DNA from: Salminus brasiliensis
Lineage: Eukaryota > Chordata > Actinopteri > Characiformes > Bryconidae
Direction of reading: 5' to 3'
NCBI RefSeq assembly: GCF_030463535.1
Contig: NC_132888.1
Span: 3,107,980-3,171,979, forward strand
Length of the DNA stretch: 64,000 bases
Numbering within the stretch: the stretch's first letter is position 1; each line of letters begins with the position of its first letter. Positions 1-13,541 of the stretch are shown here, piece by piece. The position numbers were made by a program, and so were the translations under genes. The notes under the pieces are model-generated. The model saw only the letters and a list, made by a program, of their open reading frames with translations. It had not been told where the DNA came from and did not search any database.

Positions 1-655
1 CCTATTGGTTTGTAAGCGATCCATCACACCTGCACACGTCCCGTCACTCTCCAGCGAGCTCACAGCAGACGTCTGTAGTCTAGTATGAAGACTGTGTCCG
101 TGGCAGAGACTCAAGAGAGCTGCAGTGAAACGTCCCGACTAAGCCCCACATTTACATTCCAATAAAGCTTATTGATCACACGCCTCTGAAGTCTGACTTT
201 CTGCAGCTTTACTAAACTTCAAGACAACGACTCCTCATATTTTCCTCCATGAAGCTCATGTTGATGCTCAGTAGAGCACAGAGACGCTCCTTTAATAGAG
301 CTGATATTACTGAAATGCTTCATTTTCAATGGGCAGATCTGCAGCTGAAACAGGAGCCTAGTGCAGCCCAACATTTTTAACATCAACATTTTAATAGATC
401 ATTCTCCTCATTATGACTTTTAGAGAAATGGGTTTTGGGGGGGTAGTGCACTATAGACCCCTGTGGCGCGGCCTAAGCTTTCGGCCTTTGTTTTCCTTCC
501 ATTACTTTTACTTTTCTACTTGAAGTGGTTCTGAAACCAGTACTTTTACACTTTTACTGGAGTAAAAAGCTTCAGTTGATACTTCAGCTTCTATAGAAGT
601 CTTTTAAAACCTAGTATCTCCACTCACTTCTACCTGAGGAATGCATGCCAATACT
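1..655 (+). mobile_element. hAT-like non-autonomous element, copy 1 (left end cut by window)
   Basis: Near-identical to 53401-54066 in the same orientation and to 14303-14960 inverted. It carries no transposase ORF. The family call rests on the CAGAGGTGTCAAGTA-type terminus of the third copy. Confidence 0.65.
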
Positions 656-1181
656 TTTGACAGCTTTGGGTGTTGGAGAGGATGTCTAATCATGTGCCTG
701 AACCTAATTTTATGCACTTATTAAAGTTTAAGATTAAGACTGGTCATTTAAATATACGTACGTTCAACAAAACACCTAAAATATTAAAATATACAAATTA
801 TGATATATATATTTTTGTGTTTACTAATAAGTACAAATTTGATCAAGGGTCAGTACAGTAAATACATATATGTGTAGATATGCATATGTTCATATGTGGT
901 CAGCTTTAACAGACGCTGACTCTGACTCTGCTGTTAATACTGTTATTTAGACGAGTATTGAAGTTATTCCTCACTCTTTAAGGGGAATGCACACTCGGGC
1001 AGGTCTCAGTGGAAAGCAGTGTCGCCAAGCTCTTCAGAGGGAAGTCAGGACATGCCTGCGATGTCATCCTCCTGAATTTACAGCCCACCACCAGCGCTCT
1101 CACCTCACTCTGCAAGTGCAGTCTGCATGTATAGAGCTGTAATCAGGGGGATTTCTGTGCCCTCCCCCCCCCTCCCCTTTA

Positions 1182-1372
1182 ATGCAATTTTTATTACATA
1201 TTATATCTCTTCTTTAATAAATACTCTGTTATTGTTCATGATCTGGGCCTTTATAGCAACAAAGCATACAACAACAAGCATAGGAAATGGACAGAACCAT
1301 TTTCTGTGCTTTTTGTTGCTATAAACAGTGTATTTATTAAATAAGATATATAGTATGTAATACAAATTGCAT
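1182..1372. mobile_element. Palindromic miniature element
   Basis: Left arm (AATGCAATTTTTATTACATA) pairs with the right arm (TATGTAATACAAATTGCAT), and an inner pair TTATAGCAACAAAGCA / TGCTTTTTGTTGCTATAA also folds back. It would form a nearly full-length hairpin of about 190 bases, as expected of a foldback MITE. Confidence 0.6.
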
Positions 1373-1379
1373 GCAGTTT

Positions 1380-3285
1380 ACCTACCAGCTCATTTAGTCC
1401 ACATCAGATAATAATCATGTCCAGCTATTCAGCCTACAGCAGTTTAGCCCTGCCCATCCACATAGATGTAGCCAGGACTGCTGACCTAACCCTTATTTAG
1501 ACTGCATTGGTTTTAAATGGGGGGGGGGGATGTAATCATTACCAGATTCTCTCAGTGATTTTAGTCACTAGACTAGGGACACAGACGGAATCCAAGCAAG
1601 TTGTTAATTAACAAAAACCAAGGTAACATAAAGGGGCGAACGAGCAACGACTACTGGGTACAAATGTAAACACAACACAAACCTGACAAACGTGAGGGCG
1701 AAACCAAACGAACCTGGGACTGGGAGGAACTGGGAGCTGAGCTGGGGAAAACGGTGAGCACCAAGCTGACGAGAACGAAATCCTACAGGCAGGGCCTGGG
1801 TTAACAGGGGTTAACTGAAGTTGCGCTTGACCGGTGCTATAAAGACAAAAGGGGGAGAGCTGGGGAACCAGACACCAAGCAAAATGGCAAGGCCGACCAA
1901 ACCTGCTCTGAGCGCCTGTCGCCTTGCTGGACGTGGGTAGCCAGTGAATCCTGACGGCAAGCGAGCGAGCCTCGCTGATAGCGTGGATTGCAGAGTGCCC
2001 TGCTCCTGAACACGGATACTGAGCCCAAGCTGACCTTAACACACCTTAGTAGTCGTACGGGGAACCTCTCGAGTGACCTCATACAAGTGAACAGAACCGA
2101 ACACACATGAACACGAACATGACGAAGGTAAGGACTAAGGTAGAAGTCCTTATTTGGGCCTGTGGGCAGTGGCTCCGGCGATACCGAGGGGCTGACACAC
2201 GTCAGTCATTGTAATGGCCTGTGTGCTCCTGCCTCAGTAAAGATCCTGGTGCCTTTTACCGTCTGTAGAACGAGCCTCGGCTTATTTGAATCCTGATCAT
2301 ATCTGCATGTGGGGAAATATTCCATCATATTATATGGAAAAGAATTTTTTTTGCATTTCTTTTTTTTTGCAAGTCAAGAGGCGCTCAAGGAGGCATTTAG
2401 CTTCATTCAAGTCTGTGGCAAACCTCAGTCAAAGCCAGAAGATGAGCCAAAGGACTCCTCAGAGCAGCTTTAGGCAAGTCATTGTTGCATACGGCTTATA
2501 AACGAGTAGCTGCTAATTTTCATTATTACTGTAGGTGGGTTAGAAGACTGGTTATGGAGGTGGGGGCAGCGCATAAATCGAGTAGCCACTCCCTTCCTGG
2601 ACATTTATGCTGGGATTTCTGATCCCGTATGTATCGGTCATTACTTTTACAGGCGTCCTGTAGTAAAATTGCATTACTCCACCTCCCCAAATTGAGCATT
2701 ATAAGCACAGTCACAAAGGGTCTGAGGGTCATTTAAAAATTGTAAAGGCCCACATATGTGGACTTCAGGACTAAGAAAAAAGGAGAATGTAGGATTTGGG
2801 CCTTTAAATCTGTAAATCAGCAGAGTTGCCAGTTTATTTCTTCATTAATCTGAATGGTCTACATCAGTCCTTTGTTCTCAAAGCCAGTTTTAGGCCTTTT
2901 TAAAAGCCACTGAATGAGGAAACCTAAATTTACCAGCTGTTCGTCTTTTCTACTGTCTACTATTATAACAGCTTTAATTCCAAAACCTGGTCCCACTTAC
3001 ATAAACTGCCCTCCGTCCTCCAGTCACTCTAACCTGTAACATAACCTTATGCTTCCACAAGTCTTGCAGTTCCACCAAATCCCCAAATCAGTCCTGACGA
3101 CCCCACACTGCCCCCCCCCCTCCTTTGTGCTTTACTCCACAGCATACTTGATTAAACTCATTATGAAGTTGACAAGCTTTTACACGTCCCACTGCAAACA
3201 CAACAGAGCACGGCCGAGCCATGTGCGATACCTGGCAGGGCCGGGAGGAGAAGACAGCGCATATAAAGCGGCGTACTGCCTTTCT
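1380..3285. other. Intergenic sequence, no gene recognised
   Basis: About 1590-2280 is GC-richer and keeps reading frames open on the minus strand, but their translations lack any domain-like pattern. The end of that block (CAGTAAAGATCCTGGTGCC) could be part of an old retroelement; I could not classify it. Confidence 0.35.
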
Positions 3286-3288
3286 AGA

Positions 3289-3351
3289 GAGTGTCCAAAT
3301 GTTTGTGGACACAAAATGAATGATTGCTGATTGCTGATGCAGATGTGCAAA

Positions 3352-3385
<34 letters not shown>

Positions 3386-3932
3386 TGCAGCTTGTGTAGA
3401 CCCTGTAGAGAAGCACTAGCCAATAGAATAGGACTTCACCATGCATAATGCTAAGTGTTGGACTAGAGGGCTATAAACAGGGGCGCAGCTTGTATAAACA
3501 GGATTATTCTAAAGAGGTCTGGGACTGACCCAGAATCCCTGGAGGTGCCCCCTGGGTATAAAGCCCCCCAGCATTGAGGAGCTGTGGATCAGTGGAAGAG
3601 CTGTGCTCTCTGGAATGATGGATGGTGGAGGAGCTCCATCCAGGACTTTTGGATGGGATGAGTTGAGGAGTTGGAGATGATGAGGTGGGGATGGTGATCA
3701 CCATCCAACATCCTGACCTCATTAACGCTCTTGTGGCTAAATGCAATCAAATTCTCACAGCAGTGTTGGAACAACAGTGTTGTTCCAAAATCTAGTAGAA
3801 AGCTCTACCTCCTCCCTGGACAGTAGAGACAGTTACTCCAACAAAAGCGGGATCAGCTCTTTTTTAAAAGCCTTGATTTCAGGCAAAAAACAATAAATAA
3901 GCAGGTGTCCCAATACTTTTGTCCATATTGGG
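3289..3932 (-). mobile_element. MITE family A, copy 1
   Basis: Ends are GTGTCCAAATGTTTGTGGACAC on the left and CCAATACTTTTGTCCATATT on the right, imperfect terminal inverted repeats. The body has the family landmarks: CA repeat, GTATAAAGCCCCCCAGCATTG, and TTACTCCAACAAAAGC. The family is mariner/Tc1-like in style but non-coding. Confidence 0.75.
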
Positions 3933-4188
3933 TATCTCCATAATGGCAGCTTTACAGAAGACGGGAAAGTATCTTTTTAACTTTTAATGGAAGTTAAAGT
4001 AAAAATATATATATATTTCAAGTCATTTTGGAGCATTTCTATTGGTCCATTTGATTTCAGTTAAAAGTTAAAAATGATACAATATGAGGAACATCTACCA
4101 GATTTGCTTTATGTATGTGTCTATGCTAAAAACTCAACCCTGTAACTAATTAATTTATTTATTTAAGCCAATAAATAAATCTTCAAAA

Positions 4189-4459
4189 GGTAAAGGTGCA
4201 CGTATTTGTCACTGTACAGTGAAATGTGTCCTCTGCATTTAACCCATCTGGTAGTGAACACACACTCACACACACACGTGTTAGGGGCAGTGAGTACACA
4301 CACACCCAGAGCGGTGGGCAGCCAACTCCAGCGCCCGGGGAGCAGAGAGGGTAAAGGGCCTTGCTCAAGGGCCCAACAGTGGCAGCTTGCCGAGCCCAGG
4401 AATCGAACCCACACCCGTTATCAATAGCGCGGCGTTCTAACCGCTGAGCCACCACTGCC
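4189..4459 (-). mobile_element. tRNA-derived SINE
   Basis: On the minus strand it opens GTGGTGGCTCAGCGGTTAGA (box A like) and has GGGTTCGATTCCTGG (box B), then a body with GCTGCCCACCGCTCTGGGTG and a TG-rich tail. tRNA-like promoter boxes with an unrelated tail are a SINE signature. Confidence 0.75.
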
Positions 4460-4734
4460 CCAAACAGAGCTGTGTAAAACAGGCCAATTCCAAAACCCCA
4501 GAACTGTTACATCACAGTCTTGATAAATTAGCATCACGTTTTTCAGAGGTGGTAGCTAATGGTAAATCAATTAGCCACTCCCAACAAACTTTACGCTCAT
4601 CTCCTTCCTCTTCTTCGGACCACCACTCTAATGGGGGTGGGGGGGTGGACAGGCTTTGCACACAAACCACGGAAAGCCGACTCGGACTCCTGGCCAGGCC
4701 CGCCCTCCTTTTCCACCTCAGGGTGTGGTCGGCA

Positions 4735-5690
4735 CTCGCAAATGATCGTTGTACTGTGCTAAGCTATGCTAGGCTAGGCTATGTTAGGTTAGGATAGGCG
4801 TCACCGTGCAGTAAACCAGTCAATAAAAGCAGAGCTCTTCTTTTTTTGTTGTTCCCCGTAGTTTTACAAGCCCACCTTAAAAGGAAAGACATTGTACAGG
4901 GCTGTCAATAACAGGGTTGTAAATAACAGGGTTGTAAATAACAGGGTTGTAAATAACAGGGTTGTAAATATGCATTATTAATTTTATAAACTGCATAAAT
5001 GCATACAATCACACCCTTTAAGGCAAGTTCTCAACTCAGCGTTTGATCCCTCAGACGCCAATCAACCAGTTCGCCCCGCCCTGTGCCCTGCACTAGCAAA
5101 TGATCTTTGCACTATGCTAAGCTATGCTAGGCTAGGCTATGTTAGGTTAGGATAGGTGTCACCGTGCCGTAAACCAGTCAATAACAGCAGAGCTCTGCTT
5201 TTTTTGTTCCCCGTAGTTTCACGAGCCCACCTTAAAAGGAAACCATTGTATTTTATTCTGGGGTAAAATAACAGGGTGGTAAAATAACAGGGTGGTAAAA
5301 CAACAGGGTGGTAAATGAAGTCTTTTTTTGCCCCTGAATGAAACCCAATCTCAGCATTTTCACCCCAAAGGTCACACACTTACTGTTAATGTATGCACAG
5401 TTGGGGTAATAAAATAACAGGGTTGTAAATAACAGGGTTGTAAATAACAGGGTTGTAAATATGCATTATTAATTTTATAAACTGCATAAATGCATATAAT
5501 CACACCCTTTAAGGCAAGTCCAAGTCCTCAACTCAGCGTTTGATCCCTCAGACGCCAATCAACCAGTTCGCCCCGCCCCGTGCCCCGCCCACTCCCCCTC
5601 CCCGCGCTCCTGCAGGTTGGTGCCTCCTCCCTCCGCCGGGCCCGCGCGGCATTAGGGCTGCAGCAGCTGTCCGCGTTTCTGCCCCTGAGC
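4735..5690 (+). promoter_or_regulatory. adamtsl2: Putative adamtsl2 promoter within a tandem duplication
   Basis: Two copies of one block, about 4740-5090 and 5108-5590. Each has, in order, a GCTAGGCTAGG-type stretch, a run of short AACAGGG(T/G)TGTAA units, an AT-rich segment and a CCAAT box (5058-5062; 5555-5559) followed by a CCCCGCCC GC box. Only the second copy continues into the GC-rich sequence leading to the start codon. No TATA box is seen near it. The transcription start is not fixed by sequence alone. Confidence 0.5.
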
Positions 5691-5691
5691 C

Positions 5692-5760
5692 ATGCAACGC
5701 TGCCTCACACACACACTGCTGCTCAGCGCCTGGGTCCTACACACAGCGGCCAGCGGCAAG
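5692..5760 (+). CDS. adamtsl2: adamtsl2 coding exon 1 (signal peptide)
   Basis: Encodes residues 1-23: start Met, hydrophobic core LLLSAWVL and small residues AASG, a typical secretion signal. The donor is AAG|GTAAGA, phase 0. This ATG is chosen because it opens a signal peptide directly downstream of a GC-rich promoter-like block. Confidence 0.85.
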
Positions 5761-8422
5761 GTAAGACGAGCAAACCGGCGCGAGACTCCTCATGCACTTC
5801 ACACACTTCTCTCTGCACACGACATGCACGTGCGCGGAGCGAGCACAGTGCAACTAAAGCACAGTTGTGCAAACCTCGGACTGTCCAGAGAGAAAGTGTT
5901 TAGCCCAACGCTTTTGCTTGCTCTCTCTCTCTCTCTCTCTCTCTCTCGCTCTCTCTCTCCCCCTTTTCTTGCACAGAGTTTGGCCTCTCTAGCCTCTGCA
6001 GATCAAAGCCCAGCTGGAGCCTTTTTGTCTCTGTGGAAGTTGTTAGAGAGCACAGGGTCTGAGACTAATGAGGCTAAAGCGAGCAGGGCTCAGCACTGAA
6101 TCACTGCACGAGGAAGGAACCTTACCTAACTTCTAACAAAGAACGTTTGAAGAACGTTCAGCAACGTTTTCTAAAGGTTCCTTGCAACCATAACGTTGCA
6201 GAAAGAACGTCCCAGCAAGGTTCTGAAATACAACGTTAGACGAACACTGCATTAACGTTATGGAAACGTTATGGAAACATTCCCAAAACATGTGTTTCAG
6301 TTTTAGTTTTTGGGAATGTTCCTTCAGAGAACTTTTTATAAAAACGTTCAGCAACGTTTTGAAAAGGTTCCAGGAAGGTGAGCCTTCTGTGACGTAATAA
6401 TGGTATTAGAATATTATTAGAATGTTTTAAAAATGTTTCCCAGTTAAACAAACATGAACATTATAGAAATGTTTCATATAACTACATTTCCAAAATAAAA
6501 ATAAATAAAAAAAAACACAAAACCACTGATGCATATATTTAATCAATCCGTGTTTATTTTTAAGTTTTAAGAATGTTTCTTCAAACGTTTTGGGAATGTT
6601 GCTTCAATCAGAGACCATTATAAGAACGTTTAACAACATTTTATAAAGGTTCCAGGAGGGCGAGTCTGTAACGTCACAGCAATAACGTTCTAGGAACATT
6701 CTGAAAACGTGTGATCAAATAATAGTTCAGATCACAACATTATTAGAACGTTTCTTATACCATTATCTTAGTTAGACAAACATTCCCAAAACAAAAAATG
6801 TAAACAATGATAGAAACATGTAATATTTTTTGAAGACTTTAGGCATGTTAGCCTGTAATGTTACAGCATTAACATTTCAGGAACGTTCTGAAAAAACAAC
6901 ACCTGCCCAGTTAGAAAAACATTATTGTTATGAAAATGTTATGGAAACATTCTCAAAACATGTTTCAGTTTATAAAAACGTTCAGCAATGTTTTGAAAAG
7001 GTTCCAAGAAGGTGAGCCTTCTGTGACGTTATAATGTTATTAGAATATTATTAGAATGTTATTAAAATGTTCCAGTTAAACAAACGTGAACATTATAGAA
7101 ACGTTTCCTATAACTACAGTTCCAAAACAAAATATATATATGTGTTGAGAATGTTTCTTCAAACGTTTTGGGAATGTTGCTTCAATTGGAGACCATTCAG
7201 AAGAACATTCAGTAACATTTTATAAAGGTTCCGGGAGGGCGAGTCTGTAACATCACAGCAATAACGTTCTAGGAACATTCTGAAAACGTGTGATCAAATA
7301 ATAGTTCAGATCACAACATTATTAGAACGTTTCTCACACCGTGTTCTTAGTTGAAATAACATTCCCAAAATGTTTGAAAAAACATTCTCAACACTAAAAA
7401 AGAAACACTGTACGTCTCTATCAAATTAAACATTGATATATCAGAAAAATTTTATATTTTTAGAATACTTCGGGCATGTTAGCCTTTAATGTAACACTAT
7501 TAACATTCCAGGAATGTTCTGAAAAAACAACACATGCCCAGTTAGAAAAACACTAACGTTATAGAAACGTTTGAAGTAACATTCCCAAAAACATTCCCAA
7601 ATGAAACAATGTCGAGCTGTTATTTTTTGGATCATGTTTTCTGAATCTTATTCATTTTTATTTATTTATTTTATTTTAGAATCTGTCACGATTTCTAGAT
7701 GTTCCTTGAACGTTTTGAACATTCTAGTAATATTTATTTGTTCAATCCAGATTTTTCTCATTTGGTAGACAAGTAATGGAAGTTCATCACTGAAAATGTA
7801 TTATCAGTGAAAATTTTGGTGATAATCTGGTCGATGTTTAAAAACAAATGCTAAAATTCATTAGTTCGGAAAACGTTTTATGACATTCAATAAATGTTAC
7901 GTATCAGTGAGATTTCAGTGTGATTAAGTATCAGTTTAATCAGTGTTTTTAATGTAACTTCAGACATTTCCATAAAGTTAGTGTTTGTCTAACTGGGAAT
8001 GTTGTGAGAGAAACTCAGTATTTACTACACTTTTATAACGTTGTTGTGACTCAAACCATTATTACGTTACACGTTACAGTAACCTTCCTAGAATCTTCCA
8101 ATGAGAATGCTGCTGAATGTTCCTGTAACATTTTCTCTAGCTGGGTTGATACAACTGATACATAACGTTTACTGAATGTGACATAAAACGTTTTCCATAA
8201 CTGAAAAAAACGGACCATTTATTTAAACATAGAATTGAATATTTTACGTAATTTACACTGATAATAAAAAAAAAAGTTTATATGATCAACCAAAAGACAA
8301 AAAAGAAAAAAGCCCTTTATAAAATGTTGTCGGAAACATCTAGAAAACTTGACAGATTGAACGTTTGACGAACCAAAAGTTGTAAAGTTCTACTAACCAG
8401 TAATTTGCTAAGTGTGGTTGTA

Positions 8423-8512
<90 letters not shown>

Positions 8513-11500
8513 TATATTATATTATATTATATTAGGGCTGCTGTGTGTAGATGTATGTTAGAATTACTGGTTCCTATCCTGTCAGGCATCTTTTCCCAGC
8601 ATCAGCAGACTAAGCTCTAGCGACGTTACAGTAGCCGTAAACTGCAAACAGCATCACATATGTAATAGCATGTAAACAGAACTATGTACTTTCAAGTTAT
8701 TGAACCGAAATTGATCACTGTTGTCATCAGTGCTGTGTCTTCTGGACTCTTATAGGTCTGTAAATGTCCAGAGTTCTGATTGACTCATTAGAAAAGCAGT
8801 CCAGGCTGGTTCAGGGCTTATAACCGCTGTAGGCCGAATGATTGAATATACAGTATATGGATGCATATGCAAATGCAAAGAGATTTTTATGACATCACAG
8901 AAACAATGAATTTAGAACTGTGTGATGTCATAAAAAAACTAAATCAGTTACAGTCATCTACACTCCAACTAGAATTTGCTGTCTTTTGTGATGTCATAAA
9001 GATCAAAGCAGTTACATACATTCATCTACAGCCCGTTTGAATGTTGCTGTTTTTTGTGATGTCATAAAGATCAAAGCAGTTACATACATTCATCTTCAGC
9101 CCGTTTGAATGTTGCTGTTTTTTGTGATGTCATAAAGATCAAAGCAGTTACATACATTCATCTACAGCCCGTTTGAATGTTGCTGTTTTTTGTGATGTCA
9201 TAAAGATCAAAGCAGTTACATACATTCATCTACAGCCCGTTTGAATGTTGCTGTTTTTGTGATGTCATAAAAATAAAAGCAGTTACATATACTAATCTAC
9301 GGCCTGTTTAGAATGTTGCTGTTTTTGTGATGTCATGAAGGTAACAGCAGCTACATGTATTAATCTATGGCCTGTTTAGAATGTTGCTGTTTTTGTGATG
9401 TCATGAAGGTAACAGCAGCTACATGTATTAATCTATGGCCTGTTTAGAATGTTGCTGTTTTTGTGATGTCATAAAGATCAAAGCAGTTACACACATTCAA
9501 CTTTTAGTCCACTCCAACCTTTAAGGCTGAAGCTAACAGGAGTATTTAGTATTTCCTCCAATTTTGTTTGAGGTGTATTGATATAAGGCAGCCAATCAGA
9601 GCAGAGGTAATTTACATAATCAGATTTAAAGGCACAGCCTGTTTAATTCTGAGGGGTAAAAACTTTTAGATGTTAGAAATGATCACAGAAAAATGAATTA
9701 TGACTGTGTTTGGTTCATAAACCCACACAGAACCTAAGATATGGGCCCTTTAAGAACCCTCCAGTTTATGGATGCCTCCTTCTTGTCCCTGTTCTAAACT
9801 TTGTTGGGGGGGCTGGGGTGGAGGGGTGGTCTTTGAGGCCCTGAGGTTAAGAGGCTGGTGGTGCATTAGAAAGTATCTGCGGAGAAGGCTTTTGTCTACT
9901 TCACATCTAAACATCCAAAGGAGATTCGGACACAAAACATATGGGCATGCAAACTCTTGTTTGGACAAGCTTAAGGTCCCTGCTTAAGGTGGGGGTTGGG
10001 GGTGGGGGTGAGTGGCTCTCTCAGAGTTATTCGAGCTTCATGGAGCGGGTCTGCAGAGCATTATGCACTTTATAACCCATCATGTACACCTTTGACTGTC
10101 AGTTTTTTCCCTGCTGAACTGCTGTGGAAGCTCCACAGAGCGTAAATGGCAAACAACCGTAACCCTGAAAACACCAACCAAAGGTTACTTTATGTTTAAA
10201 GTCCTGCTCAGGAGTTGACCTATGGACGCCCCAGGACTAGCCCGGAGTTCGCTGACAGAGTATAGCACACATACAGGCTGTAGATTTGTATTGAGGGTGT
10301 TATATTGAGCTGGAATGAAGAACTGGACAAATCACTGTCGCACAAAAACCTTGTACACTACATTGACAAAAGTATGTGGACATATTATCCTACTTTTGTT
10401 GAGTAACTGTCTCTACTGTTCAGGGAAGAAGGCGGCTTTCTGCTAGATTATGGAGAAGCATTGCAGTAAGGATTTGCGTTTAGGGAGATGTTGGATGATG
10501 ATGATGATGATCACCACCCCAGCTCATCTCCAACCACCCAACTCACCCAAATGTATTGGTGGTGGATGGAGCTCCAGAGAACACAGTTCTTCCACTGCTC
10601 CACAGCTCCTCAATGCTGGGGGGCTTTATACCCCTCTATAGCCCACACCTGGCGTTGGGCAGCATGGTGCCAATAGGTTCATGCTAATCTGCTTCAGAGA
10701 GTCCTATTCTATTGGCAGTACTTCTCTACTGGGAGTAACATTTGGACATATAGTATATGTTGTAGTGTAACTGAACTGAGCCCAGTTTCCCAAAAGCATC
10801 GTAGTGTTTAGATCATCTTAACTAATAGAGAGAGTGTTCAGCGTGAAGCTCGCTCGACCCTTTAAGAGTCATCTTTGTGCTGAGATGCCTTCAGGAAACC
10901 CAGTCCTGTTGGTTCTCTGTTGGGACGTGTCTCCAAAACAGAAAGAGCAGGTGTCAGCAGTGGTTTAAGGAGAGACCAATCACAAATTAGCAACAGGGTG
11001 TTGGCCGCCCAAGGCTCATCGATGCACAAGGGATAGAAGGGCTAATATGGCAGACCAGTCAAAATGCCCATGCCAACCCCTGTCCACCACTAAAAGTGCC
11101 TTCAGTGGACCTTTGGAGCAATGGAAGAAGGTGGCCTGGTCCGATTTGTCCTGTTGTCTTGTATATCTTGTATATCTTCTGCCAGGTGTGTGTGTGCACC
11201 ATTTACCTGTGAGATGTTACAGGTTCTGAGCTAGAACAAGAACGTTGTGGAACCTGCTGGGACAGCTTGATGCCAGATACCACAGGACACCCTCAGAGGT
11301 CTTGTAGAGGGAACTGATTTGGTGTCATGCAGAGGACCAACAGTACATTTGACAGGTGGTCTTAATCCCCCCCTATTACAGCTTTATTAGAAGGTATTCT
11401 TTCTAATAATACCCCCCCCCCCCTTAGTGTCGAGTCAGAGGACCCTAACCCACCTGAGCTATAGTTAGGCGGTTCAGTGCGAATGTGAGCTGGGGTGGAA

Positions 11501-12452
11501 ACTGGACAATGTCTGGGTCAGACATCTCTAAAACATCAGGCAGGTCTTGTGGGGGGTCAGTACCTACCAACAGTGCTCCAAGGGCAGTCTAGGCTAATTG
11601 ATCATTTGACCCATTAAGGTTCGACCTCAAACCTTACAGGACTTTACAGGATCTGTCGCTAACGTCTTGGTGCCCCTGGAGTTCAGTTAAATCCATCGTT
11701 TAAGAAACTGAGGGAATACACACATGCAAATCTGTGTGTGTGACCGTGCAAGAAGGGGACTAGTGAGCGAGGTCATCAAGAGGCAGCTACTGGCACCAGC
11801 TGCCTGCTGGACCTCTGTTGGTTGGAAGGGGGTGAATATTTATGCACTCACTTATTTTACATAATGTTTTTTAAATAATTTAATTTAATATATAAATTGG
11901 AGCTGGGCAATATGACGATATTTGATCTTATTGTGATGAATTTTGTTATTGTGGTACACTGAATATGCTTTTTACAGAGTGTAATCAAATATACTGTACT
12001 CCATTCAATTAAATACGACTGAAGTAAAATTCACAGTACTCAGTATGGGAGAGGATTTGGTGTCAGTTTAAAAAAAAACAATTACGCTGATGGAGCATTT
12101 TTTATACATGAAAAAATATTGTGATAAATATTGTATATCGGGGAAAAATGTCTTTAAATATCGTGATATACATTTTTTTGCATATCGGCCAGCTCTATTA
12201 ATTAAATTCTAACTGCATCATCAATTCCATATAATTTTTTTTTATTATATTTAATTATTATATCTGAATAATTCATATATTTAATATATTCTCATATTAC
12301 CCTTCTTGTATTCTAGATTTGTAAAAAATATTATTATATTTATTCAATAATTGCTCTTTGGGTGTAATTGGAGCCTTGAGATCTCAATTTCGTTCCACCC
12401 CATGTATCACAATGACAATAAAGTCTCCTCAAATAAATTATAAATTTCAATT

Positions 12453-12510
<58 letters not shown>

Positions 12511-12854
12511 CATGATTACAATAAAAAAACAACAATAAATGAGAAATGTTATTATATATATTATATATAATATTTTAAAATACTTTTAATAAGAGAATGT
12601 GTGTATACCCACCTTGGTCATATCAATGTCTATTACTGTAAAAAGTTAAGGTAGGAAAAGGTGACCCGGTTTCTAAAAGGTATAAAATTAAAGATTTATT
12701 TAATATTTTTAATAAAAAATAACCGAAAAGGAAAAAAAACCCTGAAGCAAAAGTTTGGGCACCCTGCGTAGTCAGTACTTTAACGATTGCAGCTTTTATT
12801 ACTTTTATTAGTCTTTTTATTTCAGTTAAGAGTCTTTCGGTTCTTGTCTGTGGG

Positions 12855-12887
<33 letters not shown>

Positions 12888-13369
12888 TTTGTCCATTCTT
12901 CCTGCAAAAGTCCTGGTGTCCTGGTGCTGTAGGGTTAGGCCGTCTTCCTGCTCTAGCTGAAGCCGCTTGGCTCTCTGCACTAATGGCTCTGCACTGTGGA
13001 GCGTGTTGAGGTGGAGGTGGAGGCTGAGGAGGGTGTGTGTGATGCTGCGCCTGGCTGTTGTTAAAGTGCACTGACGCACGCTGCAGGGCGGAGTGATTAT
13101 CCTGCTGTCTAGACAACAGGAGTCAGTGTAATTTGCCTGCAGCCGCCGGGCCTTTCATCTGCCCGGGCCGTTTGGGGCCTCCAGCCGGTCCTGTCTCCGC
13201 TTTCCTTCCTTCGCTCTCTCGCTCTCTCTCTCTCTCTTTGCTCTCTCGCACTCTCTTGCTCTCTTCTCTCATGGCCTGCTCTTAGAAACCTGGAGAGAGC
13301 AGAGGGGGTCTCTCTCTCTCTCCCTCTCTCTCTTTCCCCCATTCTCCAATTACGTCGTCATGTGTGTGT

Positions 13370-13407
<38 letters not shown>

Positions 13408-13494
13408 ATGGCTTGCTATTAGAAACCTGGAGAGAGCAGAGGGGGTCTCTCTCTCTCTCGTCCTCTCTCTCCCCCATTCTTCAATTATGTTGTC

Positions 13495-13541
<47 letters not shown>

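Noticed and set aside
1608-2042. 144-codon minus-strand open frame
   Set aside because: Cys/Ser/Pro-rich with no domain pattern, overlapped by another open frame in a second phase; looks like GC-rich repeat sequence.
8405-8620. 71-codon frame of alternating Val/Cys and Ile/Tyr
   Set aside because: Pure translation of (TG)n(TA)n microsatellite.
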